Positions 11,091 to 22,981 of a DNA stretch of 64,000 nt are shown here, piece after piece. Where the stretch lies: contig NZ_JASSOT010000064.1 of the NCBI RefSeq assembly GCF_030238365.1, positions 248,001 to 312,000 of the forward strand. The letters are read 5' to 3'. The notes under the pieces were generated by a model. It ran no database searches. It had not been told where the DNA came from and saw only the letters and a list, made by a program, of their open reading frames with translations. This DNA is from Lelliottia wanjuensis (GTDB taxonomy: Bacteria > Pseudomonadota > Gammaproteobacteria > Enterobacterales > Enterobacteriaceae). Positions within the stretch are counted from its first letter, which is position 1. Every line of letters starts with the position of its first letter. The translations under genes were made by a program, and so were the position numbers.

Positions 11091-11123
11091 TTCTGCAACG
11101 AGCGCGTTATGCCCGTTGCAGAA
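11091..11123 (-). terminator. Probable malZ terminator
   Basis: A 10-bp perfect inverted repeat (TTCTGCAACG/CGTTGCAGAA) with a 13-base loop lies just beyond the malZ stop codon. The minus-strand tail is only weakly T-rich, so termination may be partial. Confidence 0.55.
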
Positions 11124-11128
11124 AAGCG

Positions 11129-12946
11129 TTAATTACCGAACCAGATAGAGGCGGAAATCGCAGGCAGCGACAGCACGCCTTCTTCTATATCGCCTTTCCC
11201 CTCTTTCAGTTGCCAGGTCTGGAGGTTAAGCAGCGGTGAATCGTCCAGCACCACTTCGCAGGCCTCACCGCGGTTAATCGCCACCAGCACGCGCTGCTGG
11301 TTAAACACACGGGCGAAGACCACCACGTTGTCGTGGGCGTACACCACCTGACAGCCGCCGTAGCGCAGGGCCTGACTGTGCTTGCGCAGCTTCGCCAGCC
11401 GCTGATAGAGCGCCAGCAGATTTTTGTCCTGCCTGTCGCTCTCCCAAGGGAAGGTCTTGCGGCAGAACGGATCGTTGTTGCCGTCCAGCCCCACTTCATC
11501 GCCGTAGTAAATGCACGGCACGCCCGGCCAGGTAAAGAGCCAGGTAACGGCCAGCGGCAGGCGCGCCACGTCTTTGCCCAACAGGGATTTAAAGCGCGCG
11601 GTATCGTGGCTGTCGAGCTGGTTAAACATCCGCAGCTGCTGCTGATGCGACAGGCTGGCGCGGTAGTTGTCCATCCACGCCATGCAGGTTTCGGCGTCAA
11701 TGTGCTGCGGATCGTAAGAGATATCGGTATTGGCGAGGAAGCCCCAGATCGGGAAGGTAAAGCCGCGATAGTTCATCGAGGCATCTTCCGCATCGGCCTG
11801 CAGCCACTGGCGCGCATCGCCAAAATGCTCGCCGAAGACAAAAGCGTCGGGATTTGCCGCCTTCGCGGCATGAGTAATGCCAGTCACGTGCTGAAGATTA
11901 TTCCGCGCACCGCCCGCTTCGCCAAGCATATGCACCACGTCAAGCCGCCAGCCGTCCATGTTCCACGGCGCTTTGAGCCAGTGGCGCACGATGCTGTCTT
12001 CCCCGCCGTAGATCTCCTCCACCAGCGTCGGCGACTGAAAGTCGAGTTTCGGCAGACTGGGATAACCCAGCCAGTCGAGCGCCCGGCCCTCTTCGTTAAA
12101 GCTGTACCAGTCGCGCTGGGCGGATTCCGGATTGTGACAGGCGCCGCCGGTGGCGCGATTGTGCCGGTCAAACCACGCGTGGGAGTCCCCGCTGTGGTTA
12201 AACACGCCGTCGAGGATCAGGCGCATCCCCTCGCGACGGGTGTTTTCCCGCAGACGCAGCAGGGCCGCGTCGCCACCAAACTGCTCGTCGACGTGGCGAT
12301 AATCTTCGGTGTCGTATTTGTGCACACTCGGAGCTTTGAATACCGGATTGAGGTACAGCGCCGTGACGCCCAGCTTTTTCAGGTACGGCAGTTTTTCGCT
12401 GATCCCATCCAGATCGCCGCCGTAAAACGTTGAACCGCCCGCCTGCGCCGTCAGCGGTTCGTCCCAGGTTTTACGGATAATGTCGTGGCCCGCCGCGTGG
12501 TGGTAATAGACCTGATCCTGATCGACCGTGCGCTGCTGGCTTCGGGCAAAGCGATCGGGGAAGATCTGGTAGAAGACCTGATCGTTGACCCACTGCGGGC
12601 CGTGGTCCGGGTAATCGACGGCAAACTGCTCCAGCCGCGCGGGTGGAAAACGGCTAAAGCCCTGCGGCGTGAACCACAGCTGGCGGTTATTCCACAGCAG
12701 CTTAAAGCTGTACCGACGGCGCGCCTGGCCCTGAGAGAGATCGATATTCGCCCGCCAGGCGGTGACGCCCGGCTGCGGCTGCGCGCGCTGCTTGTGCATC
12801 TTCAGCGTCGTCTCTTCGTTATCCACTTCGGCGCGCAGCGTCACGCGCTCCGGCTGATTTTCTCCCGTCAGCCACAGCGTAATGACTAAATTGTCTTTGT
12901 TTTGCTTAACAAATGGGGCAACCGGAAGGTGCCAGGCGTTCAACAT
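11129..12946 (-). CDS. malZ: Maltodextrin glucosidase
   Basis: Cytoplasmic enzyme removing glucose from the reducing end of maltodextrins (maltotriose and longer), part of the MalT regulon. The 605-residue product has an N-terminal beta-sandwich domain (about 1-110), then a GH13 barrel: [26 protein letters not shown], nucleophile Asp in [14 protein letters not shown], acid-base Glu in [11 protein letters not shown], and [11 protein letters not shown]. The start at 12946 (GTG-ATG, with GGGGAT upstream) matches homologues; the longer frame adds 13 unconserved residues. MalT-box-like decamers lie upstream. Confidence 0.96.
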   Translation of the reverse strand: MLNAWHLPVAPFVKQNKDNLVITLWLTGENQPERVTLRAEVDNEETTLKMHKQRAQPQPGVTAWRANIDLSQGQARRRYSFKLLWNNRQLWFTPQGFSRFPPARLEQFAVDYPDHGPQWVNDQVFYQIFPDRFARSQQRTVDQDQVYYHHAAGHDIIRKTWDEPLTAQAGGSTFYGGDLDGISEKLPYLKKLGVTALYLNPVFKAPSVHKYDTEDYRHVDEQFGGDAALLRLRENTRREGMRLILDGVFNHSGDSHAWFDRHNRATGGACHNPESAQRDWYSFNEEGRALDWLGYPSLPKLDFQSPTLVEEIYGGEDSIVRHWLKAPWNMDGWRLDVVHMLGEAGGARNNLQHVTGITHAAKAANPDAFVFGEHFGDARQWLQADAEDASMNYRGFTFPIWGFLANTDISYDPQHIDAETCMAWMDNYRASLSHQQQLRMFNQLDSHDTARFKSLLGKDVARLPLAVTWLFTWPGVPCIYYGDEVGLDGNNDPFCRKTFPWESDRQDKNLLALYQRLAKLRKHSQALRYGGCQVVYAHDNVVVFARVFNQQRVLVAINRGEACEVVLDDSPLLNLQTWQLKEGKGDIEEGVLSLPAISASIWFGN

Positions 12947-13024
12947 CACGTATCCCCTTTGATGAAATTGAGGCCACCTTGCCACAGCGTAGTGGAGGAT
13001 AACTCATCATGAAAAGGTTTATTG

Positions 13025-13047
13025 GGGGGGGAGGTGGAGGGAGGAGG
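13025..13047 (+). promoter_or_regulatory. Candidate MalT boxes upstream of malZ
   Basis: Two decamers, GGGGGGGAGG (13025-13034) and AGGGAGGAGG (13038-13047), each match the MalT box GGGGAKGAGG at 9 of 10 positions. They lie 79-101 bases upstream of the malZ start codon. The tract is G-rich overall, so some of the match could be coincidental. Confidence 0.5.
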
Positions 13048-13052
13048 CATTT

Positions 13053-13123
13053 TGCCCGGCGGCGCTTCGCTTGCACGGGCCTACAAAATCGTAGGCCCGG
13101 TAAGGCAACGCCGCCACCGGGCA
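13053..13123. repeat. Pair of REP palindromes between proY and malZ
   Basis: Two REP-like units (about 13053-13084 and 13090-13123) contain GCCCGGCGGCGC...CGGGCCTAC and GTAGGCCCGG...CCACCGGGC. They are in inverted orientation, typical of a BIME. Confidence 0.85.
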
Positions 13124-13132
13124 AGGGTCACA

Positions 13133-14506
13133 TCATTGCGCTTCGGCTAACTGACGCTCGCGGCGGCGTTTAAACGCCCAGCCCACCAGCAGCAGGGCAA
13201 TCCACGCGAAGCCCACGTACAGGGAGATACGCGTGTCCGGATGGTAGCCAATCAGGCCGATAATAAAGACCAGGAAGATCAGGCCGACGACCGTGGTCGG
13301 AACACCGCCAGGCACTTTAAACTTCAGCGCTTTCACCTCTTCCGGCGGCAGACGACGACGGAACGCAATCTGCGATACCAGGATCATGATCCACACCCAG
13401 ACCGTCGCAAAGGTCGCGAGCGACGCAATCACCAGGAAGACGTTTTCCGGCATGATGTAGTTCAGATAGACCGAGAGCAGCAGCGCGACAGTCATCACCA
13501 TCACCGTCACCCAAGGCGTGCCGCGACGCGAGGTTTTGGCGAACACTTTCGGCGCGTTACCCTGCTCCACCATGCCGTGCAGCATACGACCTACGCCAAA
13601 CACATCGCTGTTGATGGCGGAGAACGAGGCGGTCAGCACCACAAAGTTGAGGATACTGGCGGCAAACGCGATGCCCAGATGCTGGAAGGTCAGCACGAAC
13701 GGGCTGCCGTTGGTCCCCACCTGGTTCCACGGGTAGATGGACATAATCACGAACAGGGTGCCCACATAGAACACCAGGATACGCATCGGCACGGAGTTGA
13801 TGGCGCGCGGAATAGACTTCTCCGGGTCTTTGGCTTCACCCGCGGTGATACCGATGATTTCGATACCGCCGTAGGCGAACATCACCATCTGCAGCGACAT
13901 CACCATCCCAAGCCAGCCGTTGCTGAAGAACCCGCCGTTGCTCCACAGGTTATGGATCCCGGTCGGTTGCCCGCCGTTGCCAATCCCCCAGATGATGATG
14001 CCAAAACCCGCCACAATCATGATGATGATGGTCGCGACTTTGAAGAAGGAGAACCAGAACTCCAGCTCACCGAACACTTTCACGCTCATCAGGTTGACGG
14101 CGCAGATGATCAGCACCACGCTCAGCACCCATATCCAGTGCGGCACCAGCGGGAACCAGACGCCCATGTAGATGCCGAACGCCGTCACGTCGGCAATCGC
14201 CACGATCAGGATTTCAAAGCAGTAGGTCCAGCCGGTGATGTAGCCCGCCAGCGGGCCGAGGTTTTCCTGGGCGTAGCGTGAGAAAGAACTCGCGGATGGA
14301 TTGTGTACCGACATCTCGCCCAGCGCGCGCATGATGATATAGGCCGCGACGCCGCCGATGATGTACGCCAGCAGGACGCTGGGTCCGGCCATTTTAATGG
14401 CATCTGCCGAGCCATAAAAAAGGCCTGTCCCGATTGCCGAGCCAAGCGCCATAAAGCGGATGTGGCGGGTGCTTAGCCCACGTTTTAGTTTGTTCGTGCT
14501 TTCCAT
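13133..14506 (-). CDS. proY: Proline-specific amino acid permease ProY
   Basis: APC-family transporter of the inner membrane. The 457-residue product begins [38 protein letters not shown], with the substrate-contacting [11 protein letters not shown] motif in span 1, and has 12 predicted spans. It is nearly identical to E. coli ProY in length and sequence. It lies 78 bases downstream of brnQ with a hairpin terminator between, so expression probably depends on read-through or its own promoter, as in other enterobacteria where proY is poorly expressed. Confidence 0.95.
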   Translation of the reverse strand: MESTNKLKRGLSTRHIRFMALGSAIGTGLFYGSADAIKMAGPSVLLAYIIGGVAAYIIMRALGEMSVHNPSASSFSRYAQENLGPLAGYITGWTYCFEILIVAIADVTAFGIYMGVWFPLVPHWIWVLSVVLIICAVNLMSVKVFGELEFWFSFFKVATIIIMIVAGFGIIIWGIGNGGQPTGIHNLWSNGGFFSNGWLGMVMSLQMVMFAYGGIEIIGITAGEAKDPEKSIPRAINSVPMRILVFYVGTLFVIMSIYPWNQVGTNGSPFVLTFQHLGIAFAASILNFVVLTASFSAINSDVFGVGRMLHGMVEQGNAPKVFAKTSRRGTPWVTVMVMTVALLLSVYLNYIMPENVFLVIASLATFATVWVWIMILVSQIAFRRRLPPEEVKALKFKVPGGVPTTVVGLIFLVFIIGLIGYHPDTRISLYVGFAWIALLLVGWAFKRRRERQLAEAQ

Positions 14507-14535
14507 TTAAATCTTGCCATTCAACTCGAAAAAAA

Positions 14536-14567
14536 CAAAAAACCACGGGGCCATAAGCCCCGTGGTT
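14536..14567 (-). terminator. Rho-independent terminator of brnQ
   Basis: An 11-bp perfect stem (AACCACGGGGC/GCCCCGTGGTT, 14541-14567) is followed on the minus strand by T-rich sequence. It lies between brnQ and proY and should limit read-through into proY. Confidence 0.9.
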
Positions 14568-14584
14568 ACACAATTTGTCGTTGA

Positions 14585-15904
14585 TTAATGCGCGCTGGAA
14601 GTGACCTGACGCCCTGCTGCTCGGTCCCAGATAATCGCCAGAACCATCGCAACAACGGTCGGCATTAACCAGGCCAGGCCTTGCTCTGACAGCGGCAGAC
14701 GCTGTGTCCAGTCAGGCAGGATCCCACTGAAGGCGGATGCTTTAATCCCGTCAAGGATACCAAAAAGCAGGCTGATAAACATCGTTGGGGCAATAATTCG
14801 CGAGGAATTGTTCCACCACGGACGGGTAAAGCTCAGCACCACCAGCACGATGCACGGCGGATAGATCGCAGTCAGCACCGGAATGGAGACCTGAATCAGG
14901 TGGCTCAGACCGAGGTTAGAAACCGCCATCGAGAAGCCGCCGAGGATGAACACCAGCGTGCGATAGGAGAGCGGAACGTACTGAGCGAAGAACTCGGCAC
15001 AGGCGCAGGTCAGGCCAACCGCGGTCACCAGACAGGCCAGGAAAATCAGTACCGCCAGCAGGAAGCTACCCGCACCGCCGAAGGTGTGCTGCACGTAAGC
15101 ATGCAGAATGGCTGCACCGTTAGCATTTTGATCGACCAGGGTCGCGCTATCAGAACCCAGGCGGAACAGCGCCAGATACAGCAGCGTCAGACCGACACCG
15201 GCCATCAGGCCAGCCCAGATGGTGTAGCGGGTCAGAAGACGCGCTTCGGTCACCCCGCGAGAACGCGCGGCGTTGACGATAACGATACCAAAGACCATCG
15301 CGCCCATGGTGTCCATGGTCAGATAGCCGTTCACAAATCCGTTGGAGAAGGCCGCCGTTTTGTAGGCGTCCAGCGATTCGCTGATAGGACCGGCAGGCCA
15401 CATAACTGCCGCCACGGCCAGCACGATCAGCGCCAGAATTTTCATTGGTGCCAGGAAGTTACCCACGGTATCCAGCAGTTTGCCCGGATAGAGGGAGACC
15501 AGAATCACCAGTGCGAAGTAGACCAGGCTGTAGATCAGCAGCGGCAGCGCGCCGTCGCCGGTGAGCGGTGCAATCCCGACTTCAAAGGAGACCGTTGCGG
15601 TACGTGGAGTCGCGAACAGCGGACCGACCGCCAGATAGCAGACCGTCGCCAGCAGAATACCCGCTACTTTACCGATCGGGGTGCTGAGGCTATCCACACC
15701 GCCGCCGACTTTCGCCAGCGCGACCACGGTCAGCACCGGCAGGCCCACGGCGGTAATCAGGAAGCCAATAGCCGCCGTCCAGACGTGTTCACCCGCCTGC
15801 AGGCCAACCATAGGAGGAAAAATGATGTTACCTGCGCCGACGAACAGCGCAAAAGTCATAAAGCCCAGCGCGATGATGTCACGCGATTTTAAATGATGGG
15901 TCAT
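14585..15904 (-). CDS. brnQ: Branched-chain amino acid transporter II (LIV-II)
   Basis: Sodium-coupled importer of leucine, isoleucine and valine (BrnQ family). The 439-residue product has about 12 membrane spans, starts [31 protein letters not shown], and equals the E. coli protein in length. A 409-base non-coding interval lies upstream before phoR. It is followed by a terminator and proY. Confidence 0.96.
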   Translation of the reverse strand: MTHHLKSRDIIALGFMTFALFVGAGNIIFPPMVGLQAGEHVWTAAIGFLITAVGLPVLTVVALAKVGGGVDSLSTPIGKVAGILLATVCYLAVGPLFATPRTATVSFEVGIAPLTGDGALPLLIYSLVYFALVILVSLYPGKLLDTVGNFLAPMKILALIVLAVAAVMWPAGPISESLDAYKTAAFSNGFVNGYLTMDTMGAMVFGIVIVNAARSRGVTEARLLTRYTIWAGLMAGVGLTLLYLALFRLGSDSATLVDQNANGAAILHAYVQHTFGGAGSFLLAVLIFLACLVTAVGLTCACAEFFAQYVPLSYRTLVFILGGFSMAVSNLGLSHLIQVSIPVLTAIYPPCIVLVVLSFTRPWWNNSSRIIAPTMFISLLFGILDGIKASAFSGILPDWTQRLPLSEQGLAWLMPTVVAMVLAIIWDRAAGRQVTSSAH

Positions 15905-16313
15905 AGAACCTTACTGCCTGTGGATGTGGTGTTGAAAACGTTGAGATTTTCGCCATCCCAAATGGGACGATACAGCGGAAAATTTACTCAATTTCAGCGG
16001 GATATGCTCCCGTCATGCCGTGGCGAAGAATAGTTTTTCGATTTACCACGCAAATACAGTTGGTATGACACTGTATGGGGCGCAATTTAAACGCTTATAA
16101 CGTTTAAAGGCAAGGAGCGATCTGAAAACCAGAACAATATGCCAGCATGAAAATTGAGACCAGAACAATCCTCTAAGGTTAAGAAAAACTCATGGCTAAT
16201 CATGCGAACAAAAAAGCAACAACCGTATAAAATTCATTCGCGTTTCGCTTGACTGCAAAGCAAACAGGCCAGCAATCGCTGGCCTGTGGAAAGGAAGGCT
16301 GACACGCGCCCTG
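15905..16313. other. brnQ 5' region and phoBR 3' end, non-coding
   Basis: No credible gene is seen here. The interval holds the brnQ promoter region, an inverted repeat at 16086-16108 (TTTAAACG, 7-base spacer, CGTTTAAA) and, near its right end, the phoBR terminator hairpin. The inverted repeat is a possible operator but its owner is unknown. Confidence 0.6.
16255..16288 (-). terminator. Terminator downstream of phoR
   Basis: The perfect stem CAGGCCAGC/GCTGGCCTG (about 16268-16288) has a short loop and is followed on the minus strand by TTTGCTTTGC. It lies about 25 bases after the phoR stop codon. Confidence 0.75.
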
Positions 16314-17609
16314 TCAGGCGCTTTTTTTGGCAATCAAACGTTCCGGGATGACAAAACTGAATCGTGTGCCTTTCCCCGGCGTGCTCTGAATATCGAGGCG
16401 GCTGTCGTGATGATTCACAGCGTGCTTCACAATCGCCAGCCCCAGGCCGCTTCCGCCTGTCTGCCGCGAGCGCGCTTTGTCCACGCGATAGAAACGCTCG
16501 GTCAGACGCGGAATATGCTCCGGCCCAATCCCCGGCCCGTTGTCCTCCACGCTGAACTCCGCGCCCGTCGGGACGTGCTGCCAGCGCACGGTAATGTGCG
16601 TCCCCTCAGGCGTATGATTCACCGCGTTGTAGACCAGGTTCGAAATCGCACTGCGCAGCTCGTCTTCGCTGCCCAGCACCTTCAGAGTGCTGTCCAGCTC
16701 GAAGGTGAACTGATGTTTTTTGTGGCTCAGGGTCTGCGCTTCGCGCTCTACCACCCGCAGCATCATCGGCACGTCGATGGTTTCGTTCAGCGCCAGTGTC
16801 GGCGCGGCTTCGATTTTCGACAGCGTCAGCAGCTGTTTCACCAGTCCCTCCATGCGATGCGTTTGCTCGCGCATGGTGTGCAGCGCTTTCTCGCGCGGCG
16901 CACCCTCGAGCGTCTGCTCCTGCATCATCTCCAGGTAGCCCTGCAGCACCGTCAGCGGCGTGCGCAGCTCATGGCTGACGTTGGCGAAGAAGTTCCGCCG
17001 CGCCCCTTCAAGCTGGTGCATCTGAGTCACATCGCGCGCCACCATCAGCCACTGCTGATCGCTGTACGGCATCACGCGGATCTCAAGATGACGACCATTG
17101 TTCAGCACCAGATTGTGCGGGCGCGTAAAGTCGCGTTTTTTCAGGTAGTGGGTGAATTCGGGGTAACGCAGGAGGTTCAGAATATTTTGACCGTTATCGT
17201 CCGGCCAACGCAGCCCGAGCAGCTGTTGCGCCAGGCCGTTACACCAGAAAATGGTCCCTTCTTCGGTGGTCAGAATGACGGCATCCGGCAGCGACTCCGC
17301 CCCGCTGCGAAAGCGTTTGATCAGGCTTCCCAGCTCGCGACGACGCTTTTTATTACGCATTTGCATCTGATGTAAGCCGTACAACAGCGGCTCCCAGCTG
17401 CCGCTACCCGGCGGCGGCGTCATGCTGCGGTCGACCCACAGCCACCAGGAAAGACGCAGTAAATTCCAGAAATGCCAGACCAGTAGCCCGGTCACTGCCG
17501 CCAGTAAAAACCACGGCAGATGACCAAAAATCGCCCCCAAAATGGCGGCGGGAATACAACATAAGATCAGTTCAAAAACGAGCCTTTTCCATGACAGACG
17601 TTCCAGCAC
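16314..17609 (-). CDS. phoR: Phosphate regulon sensor histidine kinase
   Basis: Membrane kinase that, with the Pst transporter and PhoU, controls PhoB phosphorylation under phosphate limitation. The 431-residue product has two N-terminal spans (about residues 10-60), a PAS region ([17 protein letters not shown]), the HisKA box [13 protein letters not shown] (His213 by E. coli numbering; same total length) and HATPase motifs [22 protein letters not shown] and [11 protein letters not shown]. It is 21 bases downstream of phoB. Confidence 0.98.
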   Translation of the reverse strand: MLERLSWKRLVFELILCCIPAAILGAIFGHLPWFLLAAVTGLLVWHFWNLLRLSWWLWVDRSMTPPPGSGSWEPLLYGLHQMQMRNKKRRRELGSLIKRFRSGAESLPDAVILTTEEGTIFWCNGLAQQLLGLRWPDDNGQNILNLLRYPEFTHYLKKRDFTRPHNLVLNNGRHLEIRVMPYSDQQWLMVARDVTQMHQLEGARRNFFANVSHELRTPLTVLQGYLEMMQEQTLEGAPREKALHTMREQTHRMEGLVKQLLTLSKIEAAPTLALNETIDVPMMLRVVEREAQTLSHKKHQFTFELDSTLKVLGSEDELRSAISNLVYNAVNHTPEGTHITVRWQHVPTGAEFSVEDNGPGIGPEHIPRLTERFYRVDKARSRQTGGSGLGLAIVKHAVNHHDSRLDIQSTPGKGTRFSFVIPERLIAKKSA

Positions 17610-17630
17610 GCGTCACACTCCTGTCATTGT

Positions 17631-18320
17631 TCAGAAACGGGTCGAAAAACGATAACCCGTACCGCGGACCGTCTGCACCATACGATCGTGGCCGCTGTGT
17701 TCCAGCGCTTTACGCAAGCGGCGAATATGTACATCTACCGTTCTGTCTTCGACATAGACGTTAGTCCCCCAGACGTTATTCAGCAACTGTTCGCGGCTGT
17801 AAACACGTTCCGGGTGGGTCATAAAGAAGTGCAAAAGTTTGAATTCTGTCGGGCCCATATCCAGCGGGTTTTCGCCGGTCATCACCCGATGTGAGGTCGG
17901 ATCGAGGCTTAACCCCTGCATTTCGATCACCTCTTCCACCGCCATCGGTGAAATACGGCGCATCACGGCTTTGATACGCGCCACCAGCTCTTTCGGCGAG
18001 AACGGCTTGGTGATGTAATCATCCGCGCCGGTCTCCAGACCGCGCACGCGATCCTCTTCTTCACCGCGCGCCGTCAGCATGACCACCGGGATATCGCGGG
18101 TCATCGCTTCGCGTTTAATGTGCTTGATAAATTGCAGGCCAGAACCGCCGGGCAACATCCAGTCAAGCAGAATCAAATCGGGCCAGGGTTCGTTCAGTTG
18201 ATTCACCGCGCTGTCATAATCTTCCGCCTCAACCGGCTGGAAGCCATTTTGTTCGAGCACGAAGCACACCATTTCGCGAATCGGAGCTTCATCTTCTACG
18301 ACCAGAATACGTCTCGCCAT
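17631..18320 (-). CDS. phoB: Phosphate regulon response regulator
   Basis: OmpR/PhoB-type activator of the Pho regulon. The 229-residue product has a receiver domain with phospho-acceptor Asp53 ([10 protein letters not shown]) and acidic pocket VVEDE, and a C-terminal winged helix (about 130-229; [17 protein letters not shown]). A Pho box lies about 50-76 bases upstream of the start codon, so the operon is autoregulated. Confidence 0.98.
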   Translation of the reverse strand: MARRILVVEDEAPIREMVCFVLEQNGFQPVEAEDYDSAVNQLNEPWPDLILLDWMLPGGSGLQFIKHIKREAMTRDIPVVMLTARGEEEDRVRGLETGADDYITKPFSPKELVARIKAVMRRISPMAVEEVIEMQGLSLDPTSHRVMTGENPLDMGPTEFKLLHFFMTHPERVYSREQLLNNVWGTNVYVEDRTVDVHIRRLRKALEHSGHDRMVQTVRGTGYRFSTRF

Positions 18321-18370
18321 ACTTTGCCCTGTCTTATTAATGTATTAGTTTGGAATGCGGCGCCATTATG

Positions 18371-18396
18371 CGTCAGATTTATGACAGATTTATGAA
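18371..18396 (-). promoter_or_regulatory. Pho box upstream of phoB
   Basis: On the minus strand, CATAAATCTGTCATAAATCTG contains two 11-base direct half-repeats of the type CTGTCATAAAT. This matches the well-known PhoB site in the E. coli phoB promoter almost base for base. Confidence 0.88.
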
Positions 18397-18507
18397 AAAC
18401 ATTACCACCATGAATGGCAAACTGTTGTTTTATTACAGCGGTTATTTTCTCGTCCCTGAAAGCTTATAATCCCCTCCACTCTTTTTTGCCACGGATACGG
18501 ATCTGCT

Positions 18508-19713
18508 ATGCGCATACTTCACACCTCGGACTGGCATCTGGGTCAAAATTTTTACAGTAAAAGTCGCGCCGCCGAACATGAGGCCTTCCTGAACTGGCTG
18601 CTGGAGACCGCGCAGGAGCAGGAGGTGGACGCCATCATCGTCGCCGGGGACATTTTTGATACCGGATCGCCGCCAAGCTATGCGCGAGAACTCTACAACC
18701 GCTTCGTGGTGAATCTGCAGCAGACGGGCTGTCATCTGGTGATTGTCGCGGGCAACCACGACTCCGTCGCCACGCTCAACGAATCCCGGGACATTCTCGC
18801 GTTTCTGAATACCACTGTAGTGGCAAACGCCGGGCATGCCCCACAAATCCTGAAAAAACGCGACGGGACGCCGGGCGCGGTGCTCTGCCCGATCCCCTTC
18901 CTGCGCCCACGCGATATCGTTCAAAGCCAGGCCGGGCTTTCCGGCGGCGAAAAGCAGCAGCATCTGTTACAGGCGATCACCGATTATTATCAGCAGCAAT
19001 ATGCGGACGCCTGCGCGCTGCGCGGTGACGCGGCGCTGCCGGTCATCGCCACCGGACATTTGACCACCGTCGGGGCCAGCAAAAGTGACGCGGTGCGCGA
19101 GATTTACATCGGCACGCTCGACGCCTTCCCGGCGCAAAATTTCCCGCCTGCCGACTATATTGCCCTCGGGCATATTCACCGCGCACAGGTCATCGGCGGG
19201 TGCGAGCATATTCGCTACTGCGGCTCGCCGATCTCCCTCAGCTTTGATGAGACCGGTAAAGGCAAAAGCGTTCATCTGGTGAGTTTTAACGACGGCAAAC
19301 TGAGCGCCGTCGAGACGCTCACGGTTCCGGTGACACAGCCGCTGGCGATGCTCAAGGGCGATCTCGCCGCTATTGCCGCGCAGCTTGAACAGTGGCGCGA
19401 CGTGGAACAATCCCCCCCCGTGTGGCTGGATATCGAAATCAGCACCGATGAATACCTGCACGATATGCAGCGCAAAATCCAGACCCTGACAGAAGAGCTA
19501 CCGGTTGAAGTCTTGCTGGTACGCCGCAGCCGCGAACAGCGCGAGAAAATTCTCTTAAGTGCGCAACGCGAAACCCTCAGCGAGTTAAAAGTCGAAGAGG
19601 TGTTTGAACGCCGCCTGGCGCAGGAGGAGATCGACGATGCGCAGCGCGCCCGACTTAACGAGCTATTCACCCATACCCTGCACGCGCTGCATGACGAGGA
19701 ACACAACGCATGA
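18508..19713 (+). CDS. sbcD: Nuclease SbcCD subunit D
   Basis: Mn-dependent nuclease subunit (Mre11 family) that, with SbcC, cleaves hairpins and protein-blocked DNA ends. The 401-residue product has the phosphodiesterase motifs SDWHLGQNF (Asp8, His10), AGDIFD, AGNHDS, and GHIHRAQ. It is divergent from phoB and overlaps sbcC by four bases (ATGA), implying coupled translation. Confidence 0.97.
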   Translation: MRILHTSDWHLGQNFYSKSRAAEHEAFLNWLLETAQEQEVDAIIVAGDIFDTGSPPSYARELYNRFVVNLQQTGCHLVIVAGNHDSVATLNESRDILAFLNTTVVANAGHAPQILKKRDGTPGAVLCPIPFLRPRDIVQSQAGLSGGEKQQHLLQAITDYYQQQYADACALRGDAALPVIATGHLTTVGASKSDAVREIYIGTLDAFPAQNFPPADYIALGHIHRAQVIGGCEHIRYCGSPISLSFDETGKGKSVHLVSFNDGKLSAVETLTVPVTQPLAMLKGDLAAIAAQLEQWRDVEQSPPVWLDIEISTDEYLHDMQRKIQTLTEELPVEVLLVRRSREQREKILLSAQRETLSELKVEEVFERRLAQEEIDDAQRARLNELFTHTLHALHDEEHNA

Positions 19714-22700
19714 AAATTCTCAGCCTGCGTCTGAAAAACCTCAACTCCCTGAAGGGCGAATGGAAAATCGACTTCACCGCCGAGCCGTTTGCCAGCAACG
19801 GATTGTTCGCCATCACCGGTGCAACCGGGGCAGGCAAAACCACCCTGCTCGACGCCATCTGCCTCGCGCTGTATCACGAGACGCCGCGCCTGAACACGGT
19901 GTCGCAGTCGCAAAACGATCTGATGACCCGCGACACGGCAGAGTGCCTGGCCGAGGTAGAATTTGAGGTTAAAGGCGTGGCCTATCGCGCATTCTGGAGC
20001 CAGAACCGCGCCCGCAACCAGCCGGACGGGAACTTACAGGCACCGCGCGTGGAGCTGGCCCAGTGCGAAGACGGCAAAATTCTCGCCGATAAGGTGAAAG
20101 ATAAACTCGATCTCACCGCCTCGCTGACCGGGCTGGATTATGGCCGTTTTACCCGCTCAATGCTCCTTTCCCAGGGCCAGTTTGCGGCCTTTTTGAACGC
20201 CAAACCGAAAGAGCGCGCTGAGCTGCTGGAAGAACTGACCGGCACGGAAATCTACGGCCAAATCTCCGCCATGGTGTTTGAGAAGCACAAAACGGCGCGA
20301 ACTGAACTGGAGATGCGTGAAGCCCAGGCCGCAGGCGTGGTACTCCTGAGCGAAGAGCAGCAACAGCAGCTGCAACAAGGTTTGCAAGCACTGACTGACG
20401 AAGAGAAAACGCTGCTGAACGAGCAGCAACAACGTCAGGCACAGCATCAATGGCTGACGCGCCGCGATGAACTCTTACGCGAACAGCAGCGTGCCCATTC
20501 CGCGCATCAGCAGGCCATCCTGGCGCAAACCGACGCCCAGCCTGAGCTGGCAAAACTGCAGCAGGCCCAGCCTGCGCTAACTCTGCGACCGCTCTGGGAC
20601 CGACAGCAGGAGCAGGCCGCCACGCTCACCCGCACCCGGCAGCAGATTACTGAAGTAAACACTCGCTTACTGTCGCGCAAGGCCCAGCGGGCGCGGATCC
20701 GCAACGGCGCAATGCGGGATGACGCGCAGCTCCAGTCCCGACACAAAGAGGTCGCCCTCTGGCTGGAGGAACATCGTCGCTTCGAACAGTGGAGCCAGCA
20801 CATCGGCGGCTGGCGGGCGCTGTTTGCTCAGCAGCAGCGGGACAAATCACAATCCGCAACCCTGAGTCAGCGCCTTGCCGAGTTCCAGCAAAAACTGGCC
20901 GCGCTGCCGCCTAGCTCCCTGACGTTATCTGCGGATGAGACGGCGCAGGCGCTCGAGCAGCAGGTGCAATATCGCCCGGCGCGTCAACGTCTGGCGACGC
21001 TACAGGCCCGCTATCAGCCTCTGCAAAAACGGCTGAAACAGACACGTGACGCGCAGGAAAAAGATCAGGCCACCCAGACGGGGCTTGAGCAAACCCTGGC
21101 CGCTCGCCGTCAGCAGTACAAAGAGAAAAACCAGCACTACCTGGATCTGAAAACCCTGTGCGAGCAGGAAGCATTAATCAAGGGTCTGGAAGCGCATCGC
21201 GCCAGCCTGGAAGCGGGAAAACCCTGCCCGCTGTGCGGCGCCACGGAACACCCTGCCGTGGCGCAATATCAGGCCCTGGAGCTCAGCGCCAACCAGCGTC
21301 GCCGCGACGAACTGCATGCCGAAGTGAAGCGTCTCGAAGAAGAGGGACAGCTGGTGCGCGGGCAGTTGAATGCCCTGGTCGCCCAGCGTGAGCGCGACGC
21401 CGCAGAAACCCTGACACTCACCCAGGAGGAGCAAGCGCTCACTCAAGAGTGGCAGACGGTATGCGCCTCCCTGAACGTCAGCCTGACGATTCAGGACGAT
21501 ATCGCCGCCTGGCTGGATGAGCAGGAGCAGTACGAGCGCCAGCTGTATCAGCTCAGCCAGCGCCAGGTGCTGCAAAATCAGCTCAACGAGCTGGAACAGC
21601 AGGTTCAACAGCTTGGGCAGCAGATCGAGGCGCAGCGCCAGTCGTTGCTGAGCACGTTAACCCCGCTCGGACTAAACACACCAGAAGACGGCGAGGAAAA
21701 CGCGTGGCTGATGCAGCGCGAAAGCGAAGCTCACGACTGGCAGGAAAAACAGAAACAATTATCCGCACTTCAGGAACGTATCAACGCGCTGAAACCGCTG
21801 CTTGAAACCCTTCCGCCATCGGAAGAGGAAACCGCAGACGAGCCGGTACCGGACAACTGGCGTGAGATCCACAGCGACTGTATCTCCCTGCAAAGCCAGC
21901 TCACCACCCTGCAACAGCAGGAGCAGAGCGACCGCGAACGGCTGGCCCAACTGCAAACACAATTTGCTGCCGCGCTTCAGGAGAGCAGTTTTGCCAGTGA
22001 AGAAGCGTTCCTCGCAGCGCTGCTCGATGGCGACACCGTGCGCAAGCTGGAGCAGCTCCGGCACACGCTGGAACAGCAGCTCCAGCAATCTTCCGCGCTG
22101 GCCGCACAGGCGGATCAGCAGTTCCTGGAACACCATGGACGGCAACCGGAAGCACTTCCGGAGGATCTGGATGTGCAAACGTTGCAGGAACAATTACAGC
22201 GACTGGCGCTTCAACTGCGCGAAAACACCACACGTCAGGGTGAGATCCGTCAGCAGCTCAAGCAGGACAGCGACAATCGTCTTCATCAGCAGGGTTTGAT
22301 GCAGCAGATCGAAGACGCCGCGCGTCTGGCGGACGACTGGGGATATCTGAACTCGCTCATTGGCTCCAGCACCGGCGATCGCTTCCGCAAATTTGCCCAG
22401 GGGCTGACCCTCGACAATCTGGTATGGCTGGCGAACCAGCAGCTGAACCGTCTGCACGGGCGCTATCTGCTGCAACGCAAAGCCAGCGACGCGCTGGAGC
22501 TGGAAGTGGTCGATACCTGGCAGGCCGATGCGGTGCGCGATACGCGTACGCTTTCCGGGGGCGAGAGCTTCCTGGTGAGTCTGGCCCTGGCGCTGGCGCT
22601 CTCTGACCTCGTCAGCCATAAAACACGGATTGATTCTCTGTTCCTTGATGAAGGGTTTGGCACCCTGGACAGCGAGACGCTGGATACGGCGCTCGACGCG

Positions 22701-22847
22701 CTGGATGCCCTGAACGCGACGGGCAAAACCATCGGCGTGATCAGCCACGTTGAGGCGATGAAAGAGCGCATTCCGGTGCAGATTAAAGTGAAGAAAATTA
22801 ACGGGCTGGGGTATAGCAAGTTGGATCGGGAGTTTGCGGTGGAGTAG
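19710..22847 (+). CDS. sbcC: Nuclease SbcCD subunit C (SMC-like ATPase)
   Basis: Rad50-family ATPase partner of SbcD. The 1045-residue product has Walker [14 protein letters not shown] near residues 35-47, long Gln/Glu/Leu-rich coiled coils (about 190-490 and 520-850), a zinc hook [12 protein letters not shown] with Cys506 and Cys509, the signature [19 protein letters not shown], and Walker [13 protein letters not shown]. The start overlaps the sbcD stop. In E. coli araJ follows; here mak follows convergently. Confidence 0.97.
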   Translation: MKILSLRLKNLNSLKGEWKIDFTAEPFASNGLFAITGATGAGKTTLLDAICLALYHETPRLNTVSQSQNDLMTRDTAECLAEVEFEVKGVAYRAFWSQNRARNQPDGNLQAPRVELAQCEDGKILADKVKDKLDLTASLTGLDYGRFTRSMLLSQGQFAAFLNAKPKERAELLEELTGTEIYGQISAMVFEKHKTARTELEMREAQAAGVVLLSEEQQQQLQQGLQALTDEEKTLLNEQQQRQAQHQWLTRRDELLREQQRAHSAHQQAILAQTDAQPELAKLQQAQPALTLRPLWDRQQEQAATLTRTRQQITEVNTRLLSRKAQRARIRNGAMRDDAQLQSRHKEVALWLEEHRRFEQWSQHIGGWRALFAQQQRDKSQSATLSQRLAEFQQKLAALPPSSLTLSADETAQALEQQVQYRPARQRLATLQARYQPLQKRLKQTRDAQEKDQATQTGLEQTLAARRQQYKEKNQHYLDLKTLCEQEALIKGLEAHRASLEAGKPCPLCGATEHPAVAQYQALELSANQRRRDELHAEVKRLEEEGQLVRGQLNALVAQRERDAAETLTLTQEEQALTQEWQTVCASLNVSLTIQDDIAAWLDEQEQYERQLYQLSQRQVLQNQLNELEQQVQQLGQQIEAQRQSLLSTLTPLGLNTPEDGEENAWLMQRESEAHDWQEKQKQLSALQERINALKPLLETLPPSEEETADEPVPDNWREIHSDCISLQSQLTTLQQQEQSDRERLAQLQTQFAAALQESSFASEEAFLAALLDGDTVRKLEQLRHTLEQQLQQSSALAAQADQQFLEHHGRQPEALPEDLDVQTLQEQLQRLALQLRENTTRQGEIRQQLKQDSDNRLHQQGLMQQIEDAARLADDWGYLNSLIGSSTGDRFRKFAQGLTLDNLVWLANQQLNRLHGRYLLQRKASDALELEVVDTWQADAVRDTRTLSGGESFLVSLALALALSDLVSHKTRIDSLFLDEGFGTLDSETLDTALDALDALNATGKTIGVISHVEAMKERIPVQIKVKKINGLGYSKLDREFAVE

Positions 22848-22860
22848 GTGCGGTCTGGGC

Positions 22861-22899
22861 CCCTCACCCTAACCCTCTCCCTAAAAGGGAGAGGGGACC
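22861..22899. repeat. Palindromic intergenic repeat (CCCTCTCCCT type)
   Basis: CCCTCTCCCT and AGGGAGAGGG form a perfect 10-bp stem with a three-base loop (22873-22895), preceded by the CCCTCACCCTAAC leader seen in a repeat family dispersed in enterobacterial genomes. It may also act as a weak terminator after sbcC. Confidence 0.7.
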
Positions 22900-22924
22900 G
22901 TTCGTGCCGATATTAACTTGTTTT

Positions 22925-22957
22925 GTAGGCCGGGTAAGGCGAAGCCGCCACCCGGCA
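22925..22957. repeat. REP palindrome
   Basis: GTAGGCCGGGTAAGGCG...CGCCACCCGGC is a single REP-type unit in the convergent gap between sbcC and mak. Confidence 0.8.
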
Positions 22958-22981
22958 GCAAACGCGCTCGGGCCATTTTAC

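Noticed and set aside
16304-16326. GCGCC/GGCGC hairpin followed by seven T on the plus strand
   Set aside because: It would terminate plus-strand transcription, but no plus-strand gene lies upstream; the T-run is the complement of Lys codons at the phoR C-terminus.
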